From contig JAKPGA010000012.1 of assembly GCA_029551145.1 (NCBI GenBank), forward strand, positions 124,001 through 188,000: DNA of 64,000 nucleotides, written 5' to 3'. Source of the DNA: Thermotogota bacterium (GTDB lineage Bacteria > Thermotogota > Thermotogae > Thermotogales > DSM-5069). Positions 40,631 to 48,187 of this stretch are shown in pieces (the first letter of the stretch is position 1; each line of letters starts with the position of its first letter). The notes beneath the pieces are model-generated. The model saw only the letters and a list, made by a program, of their open reading frames with translations. It made no database searches and was not told where the DNA came from. The translations under genes and the position numbers were made by a program.

Positions 40631-40661
40631 ATTATAAACCATTCAAAGATCGAACTGTCAA
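40631..40661 (-). promoter_or_regulatory. sigma-A promoter of acpP
   Basis: On the minus strand TTGACA (plus 40656-40661) and TATAAT (plus 40631-40636), both exact consensus, separated by 19 bases, slightly long. It lies in the 66-base gap after the ADP-ribosylglycohydrolase gene and would give a leader of about 25 bases. Confidence 0.75.
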
Positions 40662-40664
40662 GTC

Positions 40665-42041
40665 TCAAAATAGGGTTTCTGCCTTTGCCACCAGATCTAC
40701 TGTCAATCTCGCGAGGTTGGTGATTTCAATATTCTCAAAGCCTTTAACATACGTCTGAAGGATGTTACCCAATGGGGCAATCCATCTATTTGGTAATCCA
40801 TCTGCTCCTTTCATGACACCTAAGATCGTTCCAATCTCCCCTGCGTTGCAGTCGACGTCATACCCCAGAGAAGAGACTATGTACATAGTTTTGTCAAAAT
40901 CACCTTCTCCGTACCATAGAGAGGTTATAACACAGCAAAGGTTCGGATATACATGTATCCAGTTGTATTTTTCGAACCTTTTCTCTATCGACGATTTCAC
41001 ATTTCTCCATGTATTATTCCTCTCACATTCGTTGATAATATCGTTCAGAACATGCTCAAATTCGGTATCTCTTGGGACATACTTTGTAGACTCTTTGACA
41101 AGATCCCTTACGTCGTTGTGAAGAAAAGCGAGAGAAGTCATAACTGCACTGTGCACGCCCCCATACAATCCATTCCCGGAATGAGAGATGCGAGAATCAA
41201 GATAAGCAAGATAGGCAGCTTCCTTTGGTCGTCCCGGTCGTAGCAACCCGTGGACCATGCAACGCATCTGAGCACCTATCCATTCTTGAAATGGGTTATT
41301 GAATTCACCGGATTGCGGTGGAAAGATGCCTGCTTTTAAGTTCTCGAGCGCTATGTATTCTGCGCTCCAGCCAAATGGGATTAACTCGAGCCACTTGAAT
41401 GAGATCTTCTCAGAGGTAAGAATGTCGTTCTCTTTCAATGCCTGCAAGAATGCTATTTCATATGTTATGTCATCGTTATAGGTATCAGGTGTCCCAACAT
41501 AATAGCCTAACTGGGTGCCAAAAGATTTTTCAAGCATTTCGCCTGTATAACCCTCGAACTTTGTCCCCATTGAAGCGCCAGCTATCTGACCAAGCCATCC
41601 GCCCAGTATTCTGTCGTACAGATTAGTTTTCAGAGTAGTGTTATCATCTGGGAAATCAACTGATATGCTTTGCCAGTCTAACGGTCTCATGTAACTATGA
41701 TATGGATGATCCGAAATGATTGTTGCCTCCCTAAGACTCTTGAAGATTGAACTTGTGACCGGTTTCAGCAGATCAATTCGACCTTCATCGAGTAATTCCA
41801 ACCCCTTTTCAAAGAGTTTTTCAGCTTCGACAACATCCCTGCCCATGTTTTCCGTTGACTGTATTGCTCCTGCCATCAAACACTCTGGTGCACTCGAGCC
41901 TGGTACCTTGCTTTTCCAGAAGAGTTCTACAAGTTTGTTGGGAAAAATATCAAGTTGAACTGAGTTCATCCATGTACTTTCATGGCTCAAACCTGGGCAC
42001 GCAGTCTTTCTCATATCTGATTCATATTTCCATGCTTTCAT
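40665..42041 (-). CDS. ADP-ribosylglycohydrolase-family protein
   Basis: 458 residues. The core from about residue 140 shows the family pattern: GGWLGQIAGASMG, TYNDDITYEI (metal-binding acids) and GYDVDCNAGEIG near the C terminus. Residues 1-135 are an extension I do not recognise. The family hydrolyses N-glycosidic bonds to ribose; as the last gene of a BMP-type nucleoside transporter operon, this one is more likely to act on an imported nucleoside or a ribosylated compound than to reverse protein ADP-ribosylation. The ATG at 42041 follows GGAGTGGTGAG. Confidence 0.82.
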   Translation of the reverse strand: MKAWKYESDMRKTACPGLSHESTWMNSVQLDIFPNKLVELFWKSKVPGSSAPECLMAGAIQSTENMGRDVVEAEKLFEKGLELLDEGRIDLLKPVTSSIFKSLREATIISDHPYHSYMRPLDWQSISVDFPDDNTTLKTNLYDRILGGWLGQIAGASMGTKFEGYTGEMLEKSFGTQLGYYVGTPDTYNDDITYEIAFLQALKENDILTSEKISFKWLELIPFGWSAEYIALENLKAGIFPPQSGEFNNPFQEWIGAQMRCMVHGLLRPGRPKEAAYLAYLDSRISHSGNGLYGGVHSAVMTSLAFLHNDVRDLVKESTKYVPRDTEFEHVLNDIINECERNNTWRNVKSSIEKRFEKYNWIHVYPNLCCVITSLWYGEGDFDKTMYIVSSLGYDVDCNAGEIGTILGVMKGADGLPNRWIAPLGNILQTYVKGFENIEITNLARLTVDLVAKAETLF

Positions 42042-42044
42042 ATC

Positions 42045-42941
42045 TCACCACTCCATTTTCCTCTTCCGTTTGCCATACAAGTACAACACAAACAAAGTAG
42101 CTATATAAGGAGTCATTGCAGCAAACTGTGGCGCCAACTTATAATGTTGGAGTATCAGTCCTATGCTTTCAAAGAGGCCGAAGATCAATGACAAACCGAG
42201 TATCGATATTGGTCTTCCTTTTACGAGTATGATTATTGCCAAAGAAATCCAACCTCTGCCATTTGACATGTTCTCGCTGAAAAGGGCAACATAACCCAGA
42301 GAAAGATAAACACCAGCCAACGATGACAATATCCCGCACAACACCGTGGCAAGTAGTTTGATTTTGATAGGATTGATCCCAGCTGATTTTGTAGCTTCGG
42401 GATCTTCACCCGTGGCCCTCAGATGCAAACCAAATCTGCTGTTGAAGATCACTATCTCCAACACAACCGCAATCGCAAATGACAGGTAGAGCAAGAATGG
42501 ATGTCCAGAGATAATGCTTCCAATCGGCTCAAATAGGTCCAGAATTGGTACACGCCACTTTGGCAAAGGAACTATCTTGGCTGAGATCAGAGCCCCCTTG
42601 ACATTGAATGTACTTCTCAAGGCATAAGTTGTCCAACCCAAAGCGAGCATATTGATCCCTATGCCCGTTATGAATTCGTCGCAGCGCAGATATATTGCGA
42701 AAAAAGCAAATAAGGCAGCCATTAACAAACCACTGAGTACTGCGAAAAGAGTCCCGATGGCCCAGTCCCCAAAGAAATAGCTACCATAAACGGCAAAAAA
42801 TGCTCCAGTCAACATCATACCTTCCATTGCTATGTTGAAGATATTCGCATAGTACGTGAACATGCCGCCAAGAGCAGCGAGCATGACCGGTGTCGCACTA
42901 CTCAAAGTTGCGCGGAGTATGTGCAGGGTCAAATCGATCAT
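42045..42941 (-). CDS. BMP-type nucleoside ABC transporter permease (second)
   Basis: 298 residues with about eight to ten membrane segments, of the BPD_transp_2 family found with BMP binding proteins. Typical stretches are IFNIAMEGMMLTGAFFAVYG and GINPIKIKLLAT. With the neighbouring permease, ATPase and binding protein it forms one importer. The ATG at 42941 overlaps the preceding permease stop (ATGA); an upstream in-frame start at 43028 would add a cysteine-rich peptide antisense to nothing useful and is not accepted. Confidence 0.9.
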   Translation of the reverse strand: MIDLTLHILRATLSSATPVMLAALGGMFTYYANIFNIAMEGMMLTGAFFAVYGSYFFGDWAIGTLFAVLSGLLMAALFAFFAIYLRCDEFITGIGINMLALGWTTYALRSTFNVKGALISAKIVPLPKWRVPILDLFEPIGSIISGHPFLLYLSFAIAVVLEIVIFNSRFGLHLRATGEDPEATKSAGINPIKIKLLATVLCGILSSLAGVYLSLGYVALFSENMSNGRGWISLAIIILVKGRPISILGLSLIFGLFESIGLILQHYKLAPQFAAMTPYIATLFVLYLYGKRKRKMEW

Positions 42942-43990
42942 TTCTCTGCCACAACCTTTCTCAACTTTGTCAAGGATCTTATAGCCTGACTGTAATACTC
43001 GATGGCACTCCTTGTACCAACAACACACAAAACGATTATTGCTTCGAGAAACAGAATGAACTCTGATGGAACTGAGGTTTCAAACTCCATCCCTATCGCA
43101 CCATTTTTCAAGATGCCGAAGAAAAGACCATAGAAAAATGTTTCAATTACGTTGTTATTCGCGATAATAGCTATCATTACTCCATCCCATCCGAAGTTCG
43201 CTCCTATGCCTTTCATAAATCGATGCTGTGTCCCTCCAAGAATCAGCAAAGCACCAGCAAGTCCAGAAAGAAATCCTGTAAATAACAAAACAAAAGTTGA
43301 GTTTGATTCGACAGCACATCCTCCCACTCTTGCAAATTCAACGTTGTACCCCATCATCCTTGACTCATAACCCTGTCTCGTCATCTTCATGTACCAGAAT
43401 GAAAGTACCAAAACAAAAACAGCAACGAAAAAGGCCACGTTTAAACCATTGAAATCAGGCATAAAATATACACGCTTTATCAGCCTTGTTGCAGGAACAT
43501 AGGCTTTTCTGTCCAAAAACGGATAAGTCGCAAGATATATGGTGAAGTATTCACCTATGAAATTCAGCATCAGGGTTGATATGAACTCATCCATTTCATA
43601 ATGTCTTTTGAGCATTGCAGCGATACCAGCCCACAGAGCACCAGCGAACCCTCCGACAACCGCCAAAACCGGAATTCCAAGCCAGCTGGGAATATTCAAA
43701 TAAACTCCCAGTATTGCCGTCGTAACGGCTCCCATCAAAAGTTGACCATGTTGTCCAAGATTCACGACGCCAGAGGCAAATGCTATAGCAGCAGATATAC
43801 CAGTGAAGATAAGCGGTGTGGCTGTATTTAGCGTAGAGGAAAAGGCTGCCCATGATCCAAGACCATAGGTATATAACGCACGATACACCTCTATTGGTGA
43901 GCTCTTTTGCGTTCTGATCAAAATTGCACAGACTACAAAAGCTGTGAGTATTGAAATGATTGAAATTGCAACTCTTCGAAATACTCTCAC
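42938..43990 (-). CDS. BMP-type nucleoside ABC transporter permease (first)
   Basis: 350 residues, about ten membrane segments beginning at residue 7. Segments such as FASGVVNLGQHGQLLMGAV and GANFGWDGVMIAIIANNN are typical of this permease group. The GTG at 43990 overlaps the ATPase stop (GTGA). Confidence 0.9.
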   Translation of the reverse strand: MRVFRRVAISIISILTAFVVCAILIRTQKSSPIEVYRALYTYGLGSWAAFSSTLNTATPLIFTGISAAIAFASGVVNLGQHGQLLMGAVTTAILGVYLNIPSWLGIPVLAVVGGFAGALWAGIAAMLKRHYEMDEFISTLMLNFIGEYFTIYLATYPFLDRKAYVPATRLIKRVYFMPDFNGLNVAFFVAVFVLVLSFWYMKMTRQGYESRMMGYNVEFARVGGCAVESNSTFVLLFTGFLSGLAGALLILGGTQHRFMKGIGANFGWDGVMIAIIANNNVIETFFYGLFFGILKNGAIGMEFETSVPSEFILFLEAIIVLCVVGTRSAIEYYSQAIRSLTKLRKVVAEK

Positions 43991-45498
43991 CCTGCAGCCC
44001 CCAACATATAGGTCCCAACTGTATGGGCGTCTACCTCATTTGGATCGAAATGAGCAACAATCCTACCATCCCTAATCACATAGAGTCTATCCGACAACTG
44101 CATCAGTTCGTCAAGGTCAGCTGAGACCAGAAGGATCCCCTTGTCAGCATTTCTCATTTCAAGTATGAGCCGGTGAATGTACTCCGTTGAAGCGATGTCC
44201 AGACCACGAGTGGGTTGGTCGAGAACAATCAAATCAGAACCAAGTGAGAATTCGCGTGCAACAACCACTTTTTGTTGGTTTCCTCCCGACAAGACCATCG
44301 GTTGTTCGTCTAAATCTCTGTAGATCACTTCAAATTGTTTGGTTACATCCTTTGCATGGGATTTAGCCTTTTTCCAATTTAGCGACAGGAAACCTTTGTG
44401 AAACTCTTTCTTCAAATGATGAGTCATAATCAGATTTTCCAATATCGTCGCCTTAAGAGCAAGCCCAACATACTTTCTATCTTGCGGGACGTAAGAGATG
44501 ATTCTCCTTCTTTCTCTTATTGAAAGTGCCGTCACATCAGCATTATTGATGACTATTCTTCCGCTGTCAGGTTTGATCTTACCGATAATGCATTGGACAA
44601 GTTCATACTGGCCATTTCCTTCTATACCAGCTATGCCAACAACTTCACCGTTCCTGACGTATATATTGACATCACTGAGAATCTCTTTGTCAGACTTTCT
44701 TGATCTAACGGATAGATTCTCTACTGAGAGAATTTCCCTTTTTGGTTTCGATTGTGATTTCTTGATTTGGTACGACAATGGTCTACCTATCATCATTTTT
44801 GCAAGTTCGGCTGCACTGATGTTTTTGTTTTCAACTGTTGCGATCTTCTGGCCTTTTCTCAGGACCGTTATTCTATCGGAGATCTTCAACACTTCATCGA
44901 GTTTGTGGCTTATGAAAACAATGGTTTTGCCCTGACGCTTGAGTTCAATGATCTGCTCGAAAAGCTCGTCACTCTCCTGAGGTGTCAAAACTGCAGTTGG
45001 TTCATCGAGGATCAGAATATCTGCTTTCCTATAAAGCTGTTTAATTATCTCCACCTTCTGTTGAGCTGCTACCGAAAGTTGAGAAACCAACTTGTTTGAA
45101 TCTATCTTGAATCCGTATCTGTCGATGATTTCCTGTACATGATTTGCTGCCTGTTTCTTCTTAATGAATCCAGCGATTGATTTTTCCTGCCCAAGAATCA
45201 CGTTCTCATAGACGTGGAATGAAGGTATCAACATGAATTCCTGATGAACCATACCTATTCCGAGTTTTATAGCTTCCAAGGGACTTGTTATCTGAACCCT
45301 TTGGCCATTTACCATTATCTCACCAGAGGAAGGCTTGATCATGCCATAAAGGATTTTCATAAGTGTTGACTTGCCCGCTCCATTTTCACCTATAACGGAG
45401 TGGATCTCTCCCTTATCAAGAGAAAGATCCACTCCACTCAGAGCGACTACATTTGGTGGGTAGATCTTATAAATCTTTGTCATCTGGATATACGCCAA
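43987..45498 (-). CDS. BMP-type nucleoside ABC transporter ATPase (tandem domains)
   Basis: 503 residues with two ABC domains. The first has a normal Walker A GENGAGKST (37-45), LSVAAQQKVEI signature and ILDEPTAVLT. The second has a degenerate P-loop GIEGNGQYE (about 291) but an intact signature LSGGNQQKVV and VLDQPTRGLD, as in sugar and nucleoside importers of this class. The TTG at 45498 is seven bases after GGAGGT. Confidence 0.93.
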   Translation of the reverse strand: MAYIQMTKIYKIYPPNVVALSGVDLSLDKGEIHSVIGENGAGKSTLMKILYGMIKPSSGEIMVNGQRVQITSPLEAIKLGIGMVHQEFMLIPSFHVYENVILGQEKSIAGFIKKKQAANHVQEIIDRYGFKIDSNKLVSQLSVAAQQKVEIIKQLYRKADILILDEPTAVLTPQESDELFEQIIELKRQGKTIVFISHKLDEVLKISDRITVLRKGQKIATVENKNISAAELAKMMIGRPLSYQIKKSQSKPKREILSVENLSVRSRKSDKEILSDVNIYVRNGEVVGIAGIEGNGQYELVQCIIGKIKPDSGRIVINNADVTALSIRERRRIISYVPQDRKYVGLALKATILENLIMTHHLKKEFHKGFLSLNWKKAKSHAKDVTKQFEVIYRDLDEQPMVLSGGNQQKVVVAREFSLGSDLIVLDQPTRGLDIASTEYIHRLILEMRNADKGILLVSADLDELMQLSDRLYVIRDGRIVAHFDPNEVDAHTVGTYMLGAAG

Positions 45499-45516
45499 AC
45501 CATTTACCTCCGCGTC

Positions 45517-46506
45517 TTAGGGCTGATACGATTTAACAGCTATAGTGCCTTCGGCTACCATTTTCTGTAGCTGGAGTATCTTCTCTACAGTTTCTTCAGG
45601 AAGAATCCTTTTTGTGTACTCATCTATTGCTAACCCAACAGCACCTTCCCTGACGCCGAAACTGTAGATCTTGCCCTTCTCAAATGTTCCATCAAGGACC
45701 ATCTTGAATATCTTGTAAATAGACTTACCGACTTCTTTCAAGTCGCTTGTTATAACATGACCAGGGACAAGAGGATTCTGATTTGAATCAACTCCTATTG
45801 CGTATTTGCCTATTTCTTGAGCAGCCTGCAGGACACCAAAACCAGTCAAAGCAGCAATTTGAAAGACTACATCCGCACCTTGCGCATACAGTTGTAGCGC
45901 TGCTTGCTTTCCCTTGGCTGGGTCATCCCAAGTGCCGACGTATATAACTTTGATCTGGACTTCTGGGTCGATATACTTCGCTCCCTGCTCGTAACCAAAG
46001 ACGAATGATCTTATAACTATATCATCATCTCCACCAACAGCTCCTATGATTTTCTGGGGATTTATTCCAGGTAGTTCTGTCATGGTAGTTACCATCGCTG
46101 CCACAGCGCCAGCAAGAAATGCACCTTCCTCTTCTCTGTAATCAACACTTGATATGATACCTTTTTCATCTTGTACAACCGTGTCGATATTCACCCATAT
46201 CTTGTTTGGGAATTTCATTGCAACCTCTTTCAATTCTTCCTCAAATCCATAGGAAATCACAAATATCACATCTGCCCATTGAGCTGCCGTTGTCAAACTT
46301 GGATAATACAATGATGGATCGAAGTTACATTCAATTACTCTCGTCTGGACGCCAAAATCTTGTTCCAATTGCTTGATACCACTATACCCTGAATCATAGA
46401 AGGATTGGTCACCGAGAGAACCGTTGATGACATACGCAACTTTCTTGGGTGCTGCTAAAGCACAAACTCCAAAAACCAGCAAAATTGTCAAGAGGACTTT
46501 TCGCAT
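45517..46506 (-). CDS. BMP-family substrate-binding protein
   Basis: 329 residues. A signal peptide (MRKVLLTILLVFGVCALA) ends at an Ala-Ala site; the cysteine in it is not in a clear lipobox. The mature part is a BMP/PnrA-like binding protein: VAYVINGSLGDQSFYDSGYSG (split motif), ADVIFVISYGFE, GAFLAGAVAA, AALTGFGVLQAA and IGVDSNQNPL. Relatives bind purine nucleosides, and some bind riboflavin or autoinducers. It is the first gene of the transporter proper, after ecfT. Confidence 0.9.
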   Translation of the reverse strand: MRKVLLTILLVFGVCALAAPKKVAYVINGSLGDQSFYDSGYSGIKQLEQDFGVQTRVIECNFDPSLYYPSLTTAAQWADVIFVISYGFEEELKEVAMKFPNKIWVNIDTVVQDEKGIISSVDYREEEGAFLAGAVAAMVTTMTELPGINPQKIIGAVGGDDDIVIRSFVFGYEQGAKYIDPEVQIKVIYVGTWDDPAKGKQAALQLYAQGADVVFQIAALTGFGVLQAAQEIGKYAIGVDSNQNPLVPGHVITSDLKEVGKSIYKIFKMVLDGTFEKGKIYSFGVREGAVGLAIDEYTKRILPEETVEKILQLQKMVAEGTIAVKSYQP

Positions 46507-46531
46507 GATAACACCTCCCTACTTAAATCTA

Positions 46532-47305
46532 TCACATTCTCGACCAATGAATCGATTTGAACCAGAATGCAAGGCCAACCAAGAATATAGACAAACTGAT
46601 GATCAGAACATCAGCAAACCTGAAAGAGTTACCGTAGTAATCACTGGTACTGGCGAACAAACCATACTTTCTGGTTTCCATTGCCACAGCAAGTTGCTCT
46701 GCACGGTTAACGGCTGAGAGGACAACCGGGATGATTATTGATATGACTCTGAACAACCTCTTGACGATCCGACCATTTGACAGATCTACTCCTCGCAGTT
46801 CTTGAGCAGTCCGAATCCGATCTGTTTCGTCAACCATTATTGGGAAAAACCTCAGCGCCAAAATTATCGTAGTTGAGAAATCGCGTGCCACTTGTCTATC
46901 GATTCTCATAAATCTCAAAAAATTCTCAAGAAATCGAGCAATCTCCGTTGGTCTTGTCGATCTCAGAACTATGGAACTGGCAAGAACAATGGTGAAGATC
47001 CTCAAGACTGTTACAGTAGCTCCCACAAAAGAGGACAAGTTAAAGCCGCCTCCTATTGCCTGCAGCAAAAAGGCAAGTAACATGAAGAACCAGGCACTGC
47101 GTATATCTCTTAGGTAATATACCAAGCTAACTCTTGAGGAAATTGCCAGGCAACACAATGTGATCAACGTTGTGATAAAATACAAGTAGTGAGCTGTAAC
47201 AAATATACCCAGAGTGATACCAATTAACAGTATCACTTTCGATGTACAATTGCTTTTGTGAAGAAGGGAATCGCGATGAATATACTTGCCAATGCTTCCA
47301 CGCAA
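46532..47305 (-). CDS. ECF-transporter transmembrane component (EcfT-like)
   Basis: About 257 residues with five or six membrane segments. EcfT features are IHRDSLLHKSN at the N terminus, ALRFFPIMVDETDRIRTAQELRG in the middle (coupling region) and AMETRKYG (the Ala-Arg motif that contacts the ATPases). It energises vitamin or metal uptake with ATPases and an S component, none of which is encoded nearby. The start is probably TTG 47305 or 47308 after GGGTGTGAT. It lies 25 bases ahead of the binding-protein gene in the same direction. Confidence 0.78.
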   Translation of the reverse strand: MRGSIGKYIHRDSLLHKSNCTSKVILLIGITLGIFVTAHYLYFITTLITLCCLAISSRVSLVYYLRDIRSAWFFMLLAFLLQAIGGGFNLSSFVGATVTVLRIFTIVLASSIVLRSTRPTEIARFLENFLRFMRIDRQVARDFSTTIILALRFFPIMVDETDRIRTAQELRGVDLSNGRIVKRLFRVISIIIPVVLSAVNRAEQLAVAMETRKYGLFASTSDYYGNSFRFADVLIISLSIFLVGLAFWFKSIHWSRM

Positions 47306-47322
47306 CAAGATCACACCCGTGC

Positions 47323-47349
47323 TAAAGTTTTTCTCTACATGGACGATTA
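47323..47349 (+). promoter_or_regulatory. sigma-28 (FliA)-type promoter of flgM
   Basis: TAAAGTTT at 47323-47330 matches the flagellar -35 consensus exactly; TAAA is followed by 15 bases and then GACGATTA (47342-47349), six of eight matches to GCCGATAA. Transcription would start close to the AAAGGAGGG ribosome binding site of flgM. Confidence 0.6.
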
Positions 47350-47351
47350 TA
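47346..47351 (-). promoter_or_regulatory. possible -10 box of the ecfT-nucleoside transporter operon
   Basis: The minus strand reads TATAAT, 41 bases before the likely TTG start; no good -35 is seen. It overlaps the -10 of the divergent sigma-28-type promoter for flgM. Confidence 0.4.
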
Positions 47352-47369
47352 CAAAAAGGAGGGTTAACC

Positions 47370-47636
47370 ATGCAGGAGATAGGTAAGATTGGCGGGCCAG
47401 CTCCTATTCAACAACCGAGTAGTATTGAGAAAACTGAAAAAAAGTCCAGACCAGAGTCTTCAGTTTCAACCGAAAGATCAGGGACGCTTATAAACGTTGC
47501 GGAACTGATAAAAACAGCGAGAGAGTCACCTGAGGTTCGACAGCAACTTGTCGAAGAAATCAAAAGAGCAATAGAACAAAACGTCTACAACATAGACCCA
47601 GAACGCGTGGCAAAACATATACTCAGAGAAATTTGA
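47370..47636 (+). CDS. flgM: anti-sigma-28 factor FlgM
   Basis: 88 residues, normal FlgM length. The C-terminal half carries the pattern ELIKTARESPEVRQQLVEEIKRAIEQ (37-62, shown in part) and NIDPERVAKHILREI, typical of the sigma-binding helices; the N terminus is Pro/Ser/Lys-rich and probably unstructured. It holds FliA inactive until the hook is complete. The ATG at 47370 follows AAAGGAGGG; the open frame upstream to 47286 is the promoter region. It is followed by flgN and the hook-associated genes. Confidence 0.88.
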   Translation: MQEIGKIGGPAPIQQPSSIEKTEKKSRPESSVSTERSGTLINVAELIKTARESPEVRQQLVEEIKRAIEQNVYNIDPERVAKHILREI

Positions 47637-47638
47637 AC

Positions 47639-48100
47639 ATGAACGACTTAATTTCTGTCCTCTCAAAAGAGGAAACTTTGTTGTTGCAGATCAATGATAT
47701 CCTCAAACAACAAGAACAAGCGGTTATCTCAAAGAATCTTCCACAGATTTCCGCTGCCACAGCTAAATTGGAAGAAATGTTGAACGCCTTCGAGAATTTG
47801 GAGGAAGAAAGAAGAGATTTTTTTCAAAGGCTAAAAGAGACTCTTAATCTTCCGCAAAATATGACCTTCTATGAATATGCCAAATCCTGTGATGGTGTGC
47901 TCCTCGAATCGCTTTTTAAGGTGACCGAGCAACTGAACAATACTGCACTTCGGATTGAAAGACTCAAACAGCTTTCGGATTTTCAGTTGCATTATATAGA
48001 TGTACTCGTGAAACTTTTGAACCCCCAGGAACCATCCACCTACAATGTGAAAGCCTCTCTGAAGAAAGTAACCCCACACTGGTTTGAAATAGAGAGCTAA
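47639..48100 (+). CDS. flgN: flagellar export chaperone FlgN
   Basis: 153 residues, predicted almost entirely helical, with coiled-coil heptads across about 1-110 (LISVLSKEETLLLQINDILKQ, LEEMLNAFENLEEER). It matches FlgN in length, fold and position between flgM and flgK; FlgN escorts FlgK and FlgL to the export gate. The ATG at 47639 lies two bases after the flgM stop. Its own TAA forms part of the -35 of a promoter for flgK. Confidence 0.82.
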   Translation: MNDLISVLSKEETLLLQINDILKQQEQAVISKNLPQISAATAKLEEMLNAFENLEEERRDFFQRLKETLNLPQNMTFYEYAKSCDGVLLESLFKVTEQLNNTALRIERLKQLSDFQLHYIDVLVKLLNPQEPSTYNVKASLKKVTPHWFEIES

Positions 48101-48124
48101 TCTGACCGCCATTTTGGACGATAA
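48098..48124 (+). promoter_or_regulatory. sigma-28 (FliA)-type promoter of flgK
   Basis: TAAT (48098-48101), 15 bases, then GACGATAA (48117-48124), seven of eight matches to GCCGATAA. It lies in the 87-base flgN-flgK gap. The -10 shares the form GACGATWA with the flgM promoter, which strengthens both calls. Confidence 0.6.
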
Positions 48125-48187
48125 TCATTTAGGACTGCGAATCCAACTAATAGAAGAATGAAGTGACAAGATTAAGGAGGGAAATCG

